From the NCBI GenBank assembly GCA_028023455.1, contig JAQFVV010012509.1:2174001-2238000 (forward strand): a stretch of 64,000 bases of DNA. Reading direction: 5' to 3'. This document shows, piece by piece, positions 12,000 to 23,955 of the stretch. The notes beneath the pieces are model-generated. The model worked only from the letters and a program-made list of their open reading frames with translations, did not search any database and had not been told where the DNA came from. A program made the position numbers and the translations under genes. Within the stretch, counting starts at the first letter, position 1. Every line of letters starts with the position of its first letter. This DNA is from Epiperipatus broadwayi (taxonomy: Eukaryota > Onychophora > Udeonychophora > Euonychophora > Peripatidae).

Positions 12000-13590
12000 A
12001 CTTTAATTCTTAAAGAAACAAGCAAAGATTGTTATCTTTGATTTTGCAAATGTTTAATAAACTTAGTTATTTTTGACGATATAACCTAATGAATTTAAAG
12101 TTAATCCATGAATAAAAATTAATTGGTTAATATAATTGTAAAAATATTTTTTTTAGTGAAATGGGTATTAGGAATGTCATACTATCATACCTTTTTTTTT
12201 GTTAATTACATATTAAATAATTGTTTGAAAAAAAAATTTTAGTCTTAATTTCTTTATTTCTATCCAAATCCTGTTTTATAAAGTGCAGTGTGTATGTGAC
12301 CTTATATCATCATTATTCAACCATTATCAATACACTGCAGGTTGAAGGTCTCTCCAAGTTTAATCCATCACTGATCTTTAGCTTCTCTTCTCCACATCAC
12401 CCCCGCACACTTTCTTATTTCATCCATCCATCTAACATGTCTTTCTTGGTCTTTTACAATCTTTTGGAATCCCGCCCAACTCCAATCTTTTAATTTTTTC
12501 AATGAGGTCAGTAACATCTTTGTTCTTTTACCCATACATTGTACATTGTGTTTTCGATCTCTTGTTACTCCCAGTCATACATTGCCATACTTCTTTGAGT
12601 GATCTGAAGTATCTTGCTCTTCTATTAAGTGTCCAAGTGTCAGATCCATAAGTAAGAACTGGTAAAACATTTGTTTAAAACCTTTTTCAAACACATAGGC
12701 ATATTTTCTTTTAGTATCAAGTTACTTCTACCAAAAGCACTCCAACCAAGTTTAATTCTATGATTATTTTCCTCCATTATGTTTCCATCTGTATTAATAA
12801 TCTGACCTTATATCATGACAGCTTATTTTCTAGGATTTAGTTTTTTTATGATATCAATAAAACCAGTTTATACATAGGGGAAGCCCGTGATTTGCTTAAC
12901 ATTATTTATAATAAGCTTATTTAATTATTTCCCACAGTAATAAATTACAGTTCTTGCATCCTGAGCTAGATTTGTGCATAATAGCTATATGGGACAGAAG
13001 GGCATATATATTTAGTGTATGGGCATACAGGTGGCATGAAGAGTATTCAAAATCGATGCACTATATTCTATTTAATATAATCTTAGAAATTAAGTTTATA
13101 GTTGACCAGTACACCAATGGTACTAAGCGTTGAATATGATCAACATGTTTTAATATCTAATCATTACTGTTTAGCACTTAAATTTGTGTATCCAAATTAA
13201 GGTTTAAATAATTGCCCCAAGCTGGTAAGGGCTCAATAGTTAGCCTGGTTTATAGTACATATTTATAATGTAGTCACCAGATTGACTATTGATTTATTTT
13301 TGATTGCTAATCATTCATGATTGGTGAATGATTATTACTTTTGATTAATGCTGATAAAATTATAGTTAGCTGTGCTGATCTCTCAAAGTGGTATATCATG
13401 CTCATTCTTTTGATACTAAATTTTACATTGTTTTGCTTGAGATAAACAATTTTTCAGATCCCTGATGTTTTAAAGCCTGATTTTTCATAGTGTTACAAGT
13501 GATGATCCAAATTTGTACCATTGATGATCGTATACTGGTGACCTTCATGTCAGGTATGACCCCCTTATTTCTCTGTAGCATTATAAATAA
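12000..13590 (+). repeat. Long dispersed repeat, copy A (possible LTR plus leader)
   Basis: This 1.6-kb segment recurs, diverged, at 17600-18800 and 23785-23930 (copy B). Shared landmarks are GATTGTTATCTTTGATTTT near the start and CATGTCAGGYATGACCCC at the end. Copy A is followed by a decayed gag. In copy B a TTACA end is followed by TGGTGACCC, which resembles a tRNA primer-binding site. The repeat may therefore be an LTR with its leader. I could not define the TG start of an LTR, so this reading is tentative. Confidence 0.55.
12311..12802 (-). mobile_element. 5'-truncated RTE-like LINE insertion with 14-bp target duplication
   Basis: Flanked by TGACCTTATATCAT at 12297-12310 and 12803-12816. 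Copy B has this site only once, uninterrupted, near 17930, so the boundary is proven by an empty site. The minus strand encodes the eroded ORF2 C-terminus of a non-LTR element (a DTWTLNRRARYFRSL block, then IKRLEW and PKDCKRPRK). The 3' tail on the minus strand ends in ATGATG-type repeats, as RTE-clade elements often do. A second copy is at 36605. Confidence 0.85.
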
Positions 13591-15430
13591 AAAGAAACCA
13601 GCAAAAAGAAAAATATTAAAAGACCAACAAAAAGAAGACTAGAATAGAAAGAGAGACCAACAAAGAAATGATAATAAACAAAGAGAAGAAGAGAATAAAA
13701 AGAGACAAACAAAGGAGGATAATATAAAGAATCAAGAAAAAAGCAGAAAATAGAAAAGTAAATAAAAGATTGCTATAGAAAATTTGATCAAAATTAAAAA
13801 AATATGGTTAATGAAATTGCAGACTGAATAAAACAAAGAAGTTCTGAATAAAGTGAAACAAAGCAGAAGAACAAGATATGAAAATAAAAGATATACAAGA
13901 AGTAATGGATAATAAAATTAGCCAAGTGCAGAAGACAATACAATCTGTGAAATAATGAAAGTCAACAAAGCCTGAAATTGATGCAAGAACATATAGGGGA
14001 CCTGGCTAATAAAATTAAATTCCTACAGATCAAAGATGATAGAATCAGAAAAAGTAAAAAGATTGGAGGATGATCGTAGACAAGATGGTCAAACTGAAAG
14101 TGTTTACATCAAAAAAGAAGAAATTGAAAATATAAGGTAGAAGAAGTAAAGGTAAATAATCAATATACAAACCAACTGCCTGGAATCATGAGCAAGTTCC
14201 TTAAAATAAAGATTTTCAAGAAATGCTGGTGAAGTACCCATTGAACTTAACAGTCTGGAAAGATATTTTACCATTATTGTTATAACTGAAGAGGCAACAC
14301 TAGCAATAGCATGTTATCTTTTTCAAAGTGCATCCCAGGCATGGGATTTGCTATTTAAAACCTGTCCGCATAATTTTATTGAGTTCAAGCAATCATGAGC
14401 TATTGGAGTGAAGATTATCAGGAAGGAGTTAAATATATGGTATTCCAAAAGCAGTGACTTGGTAAACCCTACACTCCATTTTTTTAAAAACAAGTAGTGA
14501 AACAGCCCACTGCAGATCCTCTTAGAATTACAAATAATATTAATAAACCCAAGTCATATGGAAAGGATGTTAATTGGCACTGGCATGTACAATTGAGCAG
14601 GTGGCTGTATTGTTAAATACATTTGACACCAGCAAACCTGCATAAGCTGAAAAAGAAGGGATTTAAACCAACTAAATTACAGAGGAGATAATCACATGAA
14701 TGCTATTCAATATGGGAAGCAAACTACCATGCTATAAGGAGTAAAGAAATGAAGTGCCACCATAGAAAAGGAAGCAGAGATCAACTGGTAATATCAATAG
14801 TTCTACAAAAATCTGAATAATTTGAAGATCCAGAAGTAGATCAAACATTCATGAAGGAAATACTCATCAGGAATATAGTTCTTCATCCCATGACAACAAA
14901 TAATTGGCCAAACCAGGAGTAGACAATCTCACAACAGTTATCAGAGAACTGATTATGATCCTTAGTATGCCAGAGAAGGGTGCAGTTATACTTCTGCCCA
15001 AGACAACAAAAAAAAGCAAAACAAAACTGAAATGGGAAAGAGAAGATACTTTGAAGAAATTGGAGGGGGGTAGGAAGTATTGTAGCTTTGCTTTCAGTGC
15101 TTATGGTGGATTGATGATATTCTTATAGGTATAGGGATGCAATGTGTTTCATGATGATCCAATGTTTTATCTCTGCCATGTACCTACCTAAAATCAAAAT
15201 AAGAGTCATAGATCACACGACCCTATCTCTTAAGCTTGTAAGTTATAAATAATATTTATATTTATCATAAAGCTTGTAGAGGAATTGGCAATCCTCATTA
15301 TTTACCTAACTAAGATGTTTCAAATAAGCTCTCAAAGGAGCTGGGTTTTTTTATCAGCAGAATACTGAATTATCTACCAGGCACAAAACTGTGTTATGGG
15401 TGTGGAGCCTATAATACTTGTAAATGAACA
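13591..15430 (+). pseudogene. Decayed retroelement gag-like region
   Basis: Shifting frames on the plus strand keep an A-rich, lysine-rich coiled-coil-like start (13590-14150). A capsid-like segment follows near 14215-14400, with VPIELNSLERYFTII and TEEATLAIACYLFQSASQAW, a pattern common in LTR-retroelement gags. Near 15385, LCYGCGAYNTCK looks like a damaged Cys-rich knuckle. Many stops interrupt it. No reverse transcriptase was found before copy B, so the element may be gag-only or internally deleted. Confidence 0.5.
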
Positions 15431-15939
15431 AGATATTTCACTTGGCTAAACATTCCTTTGGTCATTTTTTCACCCAATGTATCCTCTGGGTAGTAAGTTG
15501 TGTTTGTGCTTAAACTGACAGCTTTTATGGTGCTCATGCTGCATTGCAAACTTGTGTTCTGTGATGAAGTTTTCTGGCCATCAGGATATTGGAGGCAAGC
15601 ATGCATATATTAGGCCAATAGTCACCCCATCTCCAAAAATAATGATCAAACAAATAAGACTTACCAGTAACTTTATAAATGGCTTAACATGGCTTAATTA
15701 AAAATTATATCCCAGCTTGTGTGCAAATGTTAAGGTACAGCAAAGCATGACTAACAATAGACCCAAGAAATGAGAATTGCTTTTGACCAAATAGCCCAAC
15801 AAGGCTTAATAAATTGTATCCCAGCTTGTAAGTTTGTGTAAATGTTAATACACAGCAAAGCATGAGTAAGGTAAATTTTTCTTGTAGTGAAATGAAATTG
15901 GTGGAATCAAACTAAAATATCAAGAAAGAGGTTCAACTC

Positions 15940-16043
15940 GTCGAGCGTTGTTAGCCGAGAAGTCATCGCAACCACCTTGCAAGCAAGTAGTTGGTTGCAG
16001 ACGGTTGTGGGTTCACATCCCGGCCAATGCTATGACATGAAAA
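15940..16043 (+). mobile_element. tRNA-derived SINE with 15-bp target-site duplication
   Basis: AAAGAGGTTCAACTC occurs at 15925-15939 and again at 16044-16058, bracketing a 104-bp insert with a short A-rich tail. GTTAGCCGAGAAGTC is a degenerate A box and GGGTTCACATCCCGGC a good B box. The insert does not fold as an intact tRNA with a clean acceptor stem. It is a retroposed tRNA-like sequence. Confidence 0.85.
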
Positions 16044-16058
16044 AAAGAGGTTCAACTC

Positions 16059-17000
16059 AATGTCATTTCTCATATAAGACCAGGGTAATGTAACCAATTG
16101 GTTACATAGCTATACTAAAAAAAATAATTAGATAGCAGCATGTTCCTTATGTTTGAGAATAAAATATTTTATTAATGGAGAAAAATAATATTTAAATTTT
16201 CTTAGATCTATTTTTAAAGGATTATTATTTAATTCAATATTTGTAATATTCCCATATGATAATATGAAAATTCTCAAACATTAAATATATTTTAATTTTT
16301 TAAAAAAAAAGAGAGAGAGGGAAGAACAAAATAAGATTTTAATAACTGTAAATTTTATTTTTAATTAGAGTTTTTTTAAATCTCGAATGTAAAAGAAAAA
16401 TCAAATCTGTGCAATTTACTTATTATCTTGTTGATTTTTTTGCAAGATTTGTTTTTTAATTATAAAGAAATGTCAGTTTTATAATATTTAATTTCTTGAC
16501 TTGTCAATATCTATTATTAAGAAGGAAATTACCTGAACAATTGTATTTATAAAATTTTAGCAAATTGGTTGTTATGAAGATTATCATGTAAGAAACATTG
16601 TAATTTGCTCATGGGAAGAGTTCTAGAAAAAATATATATGTGGGGGATTGAATAAGTGATAATACCCAAGAGTCTAGAGAGGGTATTCCTAACTTAACTG
16701 TTGAAGAGAAACCAATCAAATCTTAATCTAGCTGCTGAAAAATATAGAAGTAATAATTCCTAACTGTTGAAGAAAAATCAGTGAAGTCTTTACCAAATTA
16801 TTGAATAAAATAGTTTTTTATCAAGTTTTTAGCATACTGTGAGTTTAGCTCTAAAAATGGTTTGTACAATAAAAAGCATGTGCTAGATTCAGCTAAAATC
16901 TAGGCATCACCTTCCATATAACCTACCTTCACTGGAATAGTTAAGATTTTACTTCATTAACGCTTAAATAAATTAATATATATATATGTGCTCTGCGCAC
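16059..17000. other. Unannotated AT-rich DNA
   Basis: Holds short A/T runs and a minor internal duplication (CCTAACT...TGTTGAAGA at about 16687 and 16758). No gene was seen. Confidence 0.45.
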
Positions 17001-17100
17001 AGTTAATGAAGCTATTAATAAATTGTCAAAATTTTTACTGCCAAGCGCTTTCGGGACAGTCTACAGTCCCATATTCATGGCGAGTTATTCTGGAATATAA
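17000..17100 (+). repeat. Penelope-type 5' leader motif (GCGCTTTCG hairpin)
   Basis: GCCAAGCGCTTTCGGGAC...GTCCCATATTCAT at 17038-17078 forms a GGGAC/GTCCC hairpin. It aligns in layout with the leader of the minus-strand Penelope-like element at 54252-54214 (GAGCACTTTCGAGGC...GCCTCATATTCAT). Both are preceded by a similar AGCTAT(T)AATAAAT stretch. It is probably a fragment of a related Penelope-like element. Confidence 0.5.
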
Positions 17101-17109
17101 ATGTGAACA

Positions 17110-17345
17110 GTGTACTCCTCTAAAGTAGTCTGCAATCCACCTTCAACCAAGAGCATGAGTCTGTCTACATGTCACACCTTGGAGAGGAGAAACAAATGGA
17201 CAAAATTTGATACTCTTTATTTACCTGGAATTGCTACAGTCCAGGTAAAGACAAAGTTAACCAGGCCCATATTTAGAAATCTTCAGGGAGAAACTCCATC
17301 AGAAGCAACTGGAAAGATCACAAGCAAGAAGGCCAAAGCTAGAGG
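17110..17345 (+). other. Unrecognised open frame
   Basis: A 109-codon frame (17110-17439). The first 78 codons are compositionally protein-like, with CHTLERRNKWTKFDTLYLPG. A GTATTG that could be a splice donor follows GCTAGAG at about 17344. I know no homologue. It lies within the interior of the possible LTR element and may be part of its decayed coding region. Confidence 0.2.
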
Positions 17346-17599
17346 TATTGTTTTTTATGTGCGCACACTATTTTTTGAGTTAATAAAAAATATTTTTTGT
17401 TTCATAAAAGTAATAACAATTGGGTTTTGTGTTATATAATGATTGATAATAGTAAATACTTCACTATGTTAAATTATTTCAACTTGATATACATTTTGTG
17501 TATATAATCCAGTCAAATTTCTCTTACAAATAGTTTTTAAAGAAAAAAAATCTGTTGTAAAGTTGTTTTTTTTTGCTAAGCTGAATCAAAGATTTGTTT

Positions 17600-18800
17600 A
17601 ATTAATTCTTAAATATTTTAAAGAAATTGAATCAAAGATTGTTATCTTTGATTTTCCATATGTTTAATAAACTAAGTTATTTTTAAAGATAGAACATAAT
17701 GAATTTAAAGTTAATCCATGGATAAAAATTAATTCATAAGTCGGTATAATTTTTGTAAAAATGTCTTTTTGTTGAAATAAGTATTTGGAATGTCATACTA
17801 TCATGCCATTATTTTTTTTTATTTGTTAATTTCATATTAAATAATTGTTTTTAAAAATATTTTATTTTTTTAGTCTTAATTTCTTTATTCTATCCAATTT
17901 CTGTTTCATGTAGTGCAGTGTGTATGTGGCCTTATATCATAACAGCTTATTTTCTAAGATTTATTTTTTTATGATTCCAATAAAACTAGTTATTTATAAA
18001 TAGGGGAAGCCCTTGATTTGCTTAAGGTTATTTATAATAAGCTAATCTATTATTTCTCTTGCTCACAGTAATAAATTGCAGAAGTAATGTATATAGCTAT
18101 ATATAAATTATATGTTCATGCATATTTTTATTCATATATTTGTATTATGTTGTAGTTCTGAGGAAGATTGCTGGAGCAATTGAAACTGTAAAAGAGAGTG
18201 GTAATTAAAGCTTGTGAAACAGTAATAAAGTGCATAGATGATTTAATATTATATACATTTCGCAATGCAAGAAGAAAGATTAGTTATTAAATTATAGAGT
18301 TGTTGCTTTCTAAGTTAGAGTTGTGCATAACAGGCATATGGCACAGAAGTTCATATATATTTAGTGTATGGGCATCTGGATGATGATTATTCTGCATTGG
18401 CATGAAGAGTATGCACTATATTTAGTTTAGTGTCTATTAGAAATTAAATTTACAGTTGACCAGTACATCAATGATACTAAGTGACCAGAACATTCATAAT
18501 GATCATCATGTTTTAATATCCCAGCATTATTGTTTTTATGATTATATATTCAGGTGGATTAGCACTTAAGTTTGTACATTCAAATTAAGGTTTAAATAAT
18601 TGTCCCAAGCTGGCAAGAGTTCAATAGTTAGTCTGATATATAGTAGACCCATTTCTAATCCAGTCACCAGATTGATTGTTGATTGCTAATCATTCATGAT
18701 TGATGAATAATTATTACTTTTGGGTAGTGTTGGTGAACTTATAGTTAGCTGTACTGATCTCTCAGAATGATTTATCACGCTCATCCCCTTGATATTAAAT
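17600..18800 (+). repeat. Long dispersed repeat, copy B, left part
   Basis: Aligns with copy A (12000-13420) but lacks the RTE insertion at 17930. It also has about 240 bp (18075-18310) that copy A lacks between AATAAATTGCAG and TTAGAGTTGTGCATAA. That extra block contains the CTGAGGA...GAAAC motif listed separately. The repeat breaks at about 18800, where a 5-kb insertion begins. Confidence 0.6.
18158..18190 (+). other. Hammerhead-like core motif (degenerate)
   Basis: CTGAGGA (18158-18164), a GATTGC/GCAATT stem, then GAAAC (18182-18186) follow the order of a hammerhead core. The extra unpaired A and a poor stem I argue against activity. It may be a remnant of a Penelope-type sequence. Confidence 0.3.
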
Positions 18801-18802
18801 GA

Positions 18803-21800
18803 TATGTATACATTGTACCCTCACCAACTAGAAATATAATATAGGAAAATATGACTAGCTCAGATAAAATGATTATTAATAAATCATGAGACAATAAAAT
18901 GAAGTACAAGCTGTAAAGAATTACATTGAGCCAATATCCCACAGGATACAATCTCAATGGCATAAGAATACTATCCCCTCTTTTATTTCAAATAATAATA
19001 AATTCATAGCATTCTTACAACTTTAAAATAATAATCAATTTAGTATAATGGTACTAAATAAATTCTAATCTCTTTATTAAAACAATATAATTATCTCAAG
19101 TTCTTTAAAATAACTTTAATCAATTTATAATCTTCTGTAGTCAAGTATGATAATGGATTTTGTGTCATCAACTATGACTAACTAATAATAATAACTAATA
19201 ATCTTATTCCTCATAAAATAATTATTAATCTTATCCACTGTTTAATATTATGGTAACTAACAATAATGATAATAATAATATAATATAATCTTTTAGTTCT
19301 CATATGGCATCTTAAATAGAGTATATGTGTCATAATCTGAAAATATGTGGCAACAAATAACATTAAAATTCTTTGCAATAAAGGTTTGCAATTAATTGTG
19401 ACCATAATAATAATAATATTAATGCAAAAGAAAATTTCTCAAGTATATTATATTTTAAATCATTGTGATTTCCTTAAATAAATAATTATATCTGTACCGT
19501 GCAAATATTAAGTTTGTTTTGGTATCTGTCAATTATGTATTTGTGGTGGTGAATAAATCAATATAACACAAAGTTTTATAAAAAACAAGTTTAACAAATT
19601 TTATTATTCTATACCTTTAAAAAACTATATACATTATTTACAATTGTGTTTGGTAAAACCTAACAAATACCAAACTAATGAAAATAATATTAAGTTATAT
19701 ACTTTCACAATTTAAAAATAAATAAATAAATCAACAAGTAAATAAGGCTTTACTCCAACTTATACACTTTTTGGGCACATTTATTAAACTTATAGTTTAA
19801 TAAAAAAAAAAAATCCATTAATTAATATAACTAGAACATATGGTTTTCGTAAGTGTACACGAAAAATATGAAATACTTAAATAATATTCATTTTTAAAAT
19901 ATGTTCATATATTTTTTTCAATAAATCAATCAAACTTCTAATATAATAGTGCTAGTGTTATTTTAAATATTTATTTTGGTTCGTTCAATAAATAAATTGA
20001 CTTTAATAAAATAATATGATTTTGATTCTTTTATATACTTTGCTTGGCACTACTCTAAATAAAATCCTTATATGTGTGTTTCATGTATGTTTAAAATATA
20101 AAATAATATTCACAAAAATATAAGCATTCATTCTATTCTGTGTTGTTCATTTTGAATGTTTCCATTTTTTAAAATATGCATTAACACGTAAAATCTAAGT
20201 ATCAAAATTATTCAAAAATCTCGTGAATAATTATCATCTCTTTTATGTAGTTTAATAAAAATATAAAAAATATCTAGGATTCTTTATTATTCACTGTTAT
20301 CATTTATATTCAATCTCATTTGTATTTGACTTTAACCTAAACCAAAACAAGAAAAACCTATCTCATCTTCTTTCAAAATAACGATACTACAATTCAAAAA
20401 TTATTCATTATTTTCTTTCATAAAATACAATGCTATATGATGCAATAACTGTTGAAATTAAGATAGCAATACGGTGCATAGGCATGAAGACATGACTAGA
20501 GTAAAGACTCAATAGTATAAATATATTGGATAATCTACATGGATACAGGGTGAACGAAGAGGTATGACTTCTCCATCTAATAAGCTCAAATATAATAATG
20601 TTCATGCTATTTATTTAGCACTCATTTGAACATTTTAAAATACAAAAATATCAAGAAAAACACTATCCATAGAAAATATATACAAGACTCGGCTATGTTA
20701 TCTGTATTTGCATAAACTAAGATAATATAGGTTACTTTCCTATTTCCTCCATAGATCCTACATATAAGCATCCAATGGTTTCTTTACTATACTCCCAATG
20801 TCACTATTGATTAAAACTTCATAATAGATGTAACAACCTACATTACAAAAATTACTAGCATTACTCCAAATAATAAACAAAATTCATATATGACTTTAAC
20901 AATCCAAAACTACTACAAGAAAAGGTTTATTCACTTTTATAATTCAGCAATAAAAATACAAATGATTTTGTTTTGAGATATTAAAATCAATATTCAAAAT
21001 ATTTCTAAAAGTAGGGTTCATCTATTAAAGAATCGTATAAAAATTATGAGTATCAATAAATTACATTACATTAATAATATAAAAGAAAAATGTAAGTATA
21101 TCTTTCTAAAAATTATGGCTTATATCTTTAGAATAATAACAAAGTTTTATGTGTAATTAATTCACACATACATATTCATATGACAAAGCAGTATCAAAAA
21201 ATATTCCAAGTAATTCTAGAAAATAAAATATACATAATATATTTTATAAGATTTACCTAGTGACACTACTCCTGTCAGTCACTCTTAAATGTTTTCTGGT
21301 CCAATATTTCATATAAGAAAACATTAAATATTAACATCCATTCAGCATCACTATCATACCTTAAAAATGTTTATGAAAACTTTACAAAGAATTAAAATAT
21401 TTTTCAAAATATTAATTATGTTAGATTAAATTAAATATTTAAATGTAATTTTTTCTACCTAATACTAATAAAACTTAATACTATAATTAATATGTGAAAT
21501 GATAATAAAAACTATAGTTACTAAATTCCAATTCTGACTTCTCCATAAAGTTCAGATTAAAAGTTTTTTTCCCCCTTCTAATGTATTCCTAGAAGTTCTT
21601 CCCCTGGCACTTGTTGTTTAGCGATACTACTGTCCAAAAGCTTTAGAACAAAAACTTTTTCCTCCCTGCAGCACATAAACTCATAAATGATAAAAAAAAA
21701 AAAAGAAATCGACTTTTGTATCCAAAATTAATTCTCTTATAAAAGTCTATAAAAAATAGTCTCTTATCTGTAGCTTCGCAGGACAATAATTACTGAAGTG

Positions 21801-23783
21801 ATCACTTGAAAATATTTTATAAAGAATCTCCAGAATTTTTACCATTCACTTGGATCCTATATGGGCTTTTAGCTGCATCAGTATTGGCAATATAAGTCCA
21901 TACATATTTGTATGGAAAATACACATTTTATATTCCATTCAAATATCATTTTATGGTAATTCAAATAAAGTCATTTATAAAGTTAAATTTTTTAGGATAA
22001 TATTTTTTAATTATCTATTTATTTTTTTGACGAATAATTTTAAAAACAGTTTTTTATAATATTAGATAATTTATGGTATTTTTAAATAATGATCTGTCAT
22101 AAAACATATCTGTAATAATGTCATTTTTTTATCTTTATAAACATTTTTCAAGAGAGGTTTATAATAAACTTGTTAAAGACAATATTTTTTTTAAAAAATA
22201 TTCACTGCAACTTTTTTTTTAAAGAAAAGACATACGTAGTTACTAATGTAAGCATAAATGATATCCTTTATTTCTAGGTCAATATTAAATTCATTTTCAA
22301 CCTTTTTTTAAATTATTAAAATTTAAGTTTTTTTCCATATAACTTTTTTCTCCAAATAAAGTTATTTATGTTTAAAATATAATGCATAAAAATGATAGTT
22401 TTTCAAAAAATATTTCTGATCAACATTCCTGCCAATGTCCAAAGTATTAAAAATAAATAATGATATAAATTTTTCCATAATATATTTAAAATTATACTTT
22501 CTTTAATTAGCTGCATTTCTGTTAATTCTTTTGAATACATTATCCTTACTATTAAATCCATATTTTTTTACCATGAACTTGACTTAAGCTTCTATAAAAA
22601 TAATTGGTAGAGAATTTATTAATTTAGCAACGTATTATTATTATTTTAACTTAGTAAATTGATAATCCTTCAAAAACTTTTCTTTAAAAATAATTTTACA
22701 TAGTAAATTAAGCAATACTTCGATGTTGATATATGATAATAATATTGATAATACATTATTAAGAGAGTTATTAAGCAAGATAGAAAAATAAGAGCATCTA
22801 CTTTTATACCAAATTAAACTGACAATTTGATTGGCTATTTACTCTTCAACTTATGATTTAATTTACATATATTCCAAGTTTATGTAATTAAAATTTAGAA
22901 ATAAAATTTATGACTCATATTAAATATCAAACATTATTAGAAAATTTAATTCTAAATTAATTCTACAATTTTATTCAAACAAACTAAACACTCTAAAATA
23001 ACATTTTAAAAATAATACTTTATTAATTTATTCAACATTTAATTTTAATTTATCTATTTTTAAAATTTAACTTCGCTAACTACATTTATTTTAAAGCTAT
23101 TCAATTACATAAATTTCCTAACATTTATTTTTATGATATACAAATGTTTCAATTTTTTAAAAACATTTTGAAAATAATTTTGAAACTTTCTTTTAGAAAC
23201 CTTGTAAGCACAAAGTATGAGTATTTGCTGATCACATGATTTAAAACCTGACAATATGTATCAATTTTTATAACTACTGTCTGAATATTGCATTATCTTA
23301 AACAATTTTATTACAAAATATATTAAAAAATAATAAAATATGATACAATTTGGAATAATAAATTTTGAAATTATTTAAACTAATAAATTAAATACATTTG
23401 TCTACCACAAAATATTATACTTTTAATAGTTTATAATATAAATATTAAATCTAGTTTTTATTTAAAATACATTAGCTTATTTAATTTTAGGTCATTATTT
23501 TAAAATTAGCTTTTAGCACTTAGTTTAAGAGGACTTTTAGTATATTATTTTACTATGGCCAGTTTTCCAAATCATAATATTTAGCTTTACCTTATAATTT
23601 TAGCATATTAACATAGTTTTTTTTACATTTTTTTAACTCTCAACTTTATTTTAACAAAGTTTTAAAAATCTTATCAATATCATATAGCATTTATACTATT
23701 TAAATTTACCCGTAATTTAACATTTTTCAAAAATTGACTTAGTAAACCTATTTGTACCTAGTCAAAAGGGTACAATACATATA
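18803..23783. mobile_element. About 5-kb ORF-less insertion with imperfect terminal inverted repeats
   Basis: Copy A of the surrounding repeat runs straight through this site, so the segment is an insertion. The ends are inverted: ATGTATACATTGTACCCT on the left and AGGGTACAATACAT on the right, with ACTAG conserved further in. The interior is extremely AT-rich and has no frame longer than about 70 codons. No transposase is visible. Boundaries are uncertain by about 10 bp and the target duplication is unclear. It could be a non-autonomous DNA transposon. Confidence 0.6.
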
Positions 23784-23955
23784 CTTTTACTTGAGAATAA
23801 ACAAACAATTCACATCCCTGATGGTTTAAACTCTAATTTTCCAGTATTACAAATGGTGACCCAACTTTGGGTCATTGGTGATCATCATGTCAGGCATGAC
23901 CCCTGTATTTCCCTGCAGCATTAAAAATATAATGATGAAATTAAAGGGGGAAATA
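23784..23955 (+). repeat. Long dispersed repeat, copy B, right part, with PBS-like and PPT-like sequences
   Basis: Continues copy B after the insertion. TTACA is followed by AATGGTGACCC (PBS-like) at 23851, then CATGTCAGGCATGACCCC. AAATTAAAGGGGGAAATA at about 23938 looks like a polypurine tract, followed by TGTTATAAGAC. This juxtaposition would mean an LTR element whose interior has been lost. Confidence 0.4.

Noticed and set aside
15409-15606. Minus-strand 65-codon frame
   Set aside because: It overlaps the plus-strand gag remnant and has no recognisable sequence.
15940-16030. Functional tRNA gene
   Set aside because: Good B box, but no clean acceptor stem or anticodon arm, and it is flanked by a 15-bp target duplication, so it is a retroposed SINE.
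19211-23700. Genes within the AT-rich 5-kb insertion
   Set aside because: Frames are short, hydrophobic and of the composition expected from AT-rich DNA by chance.
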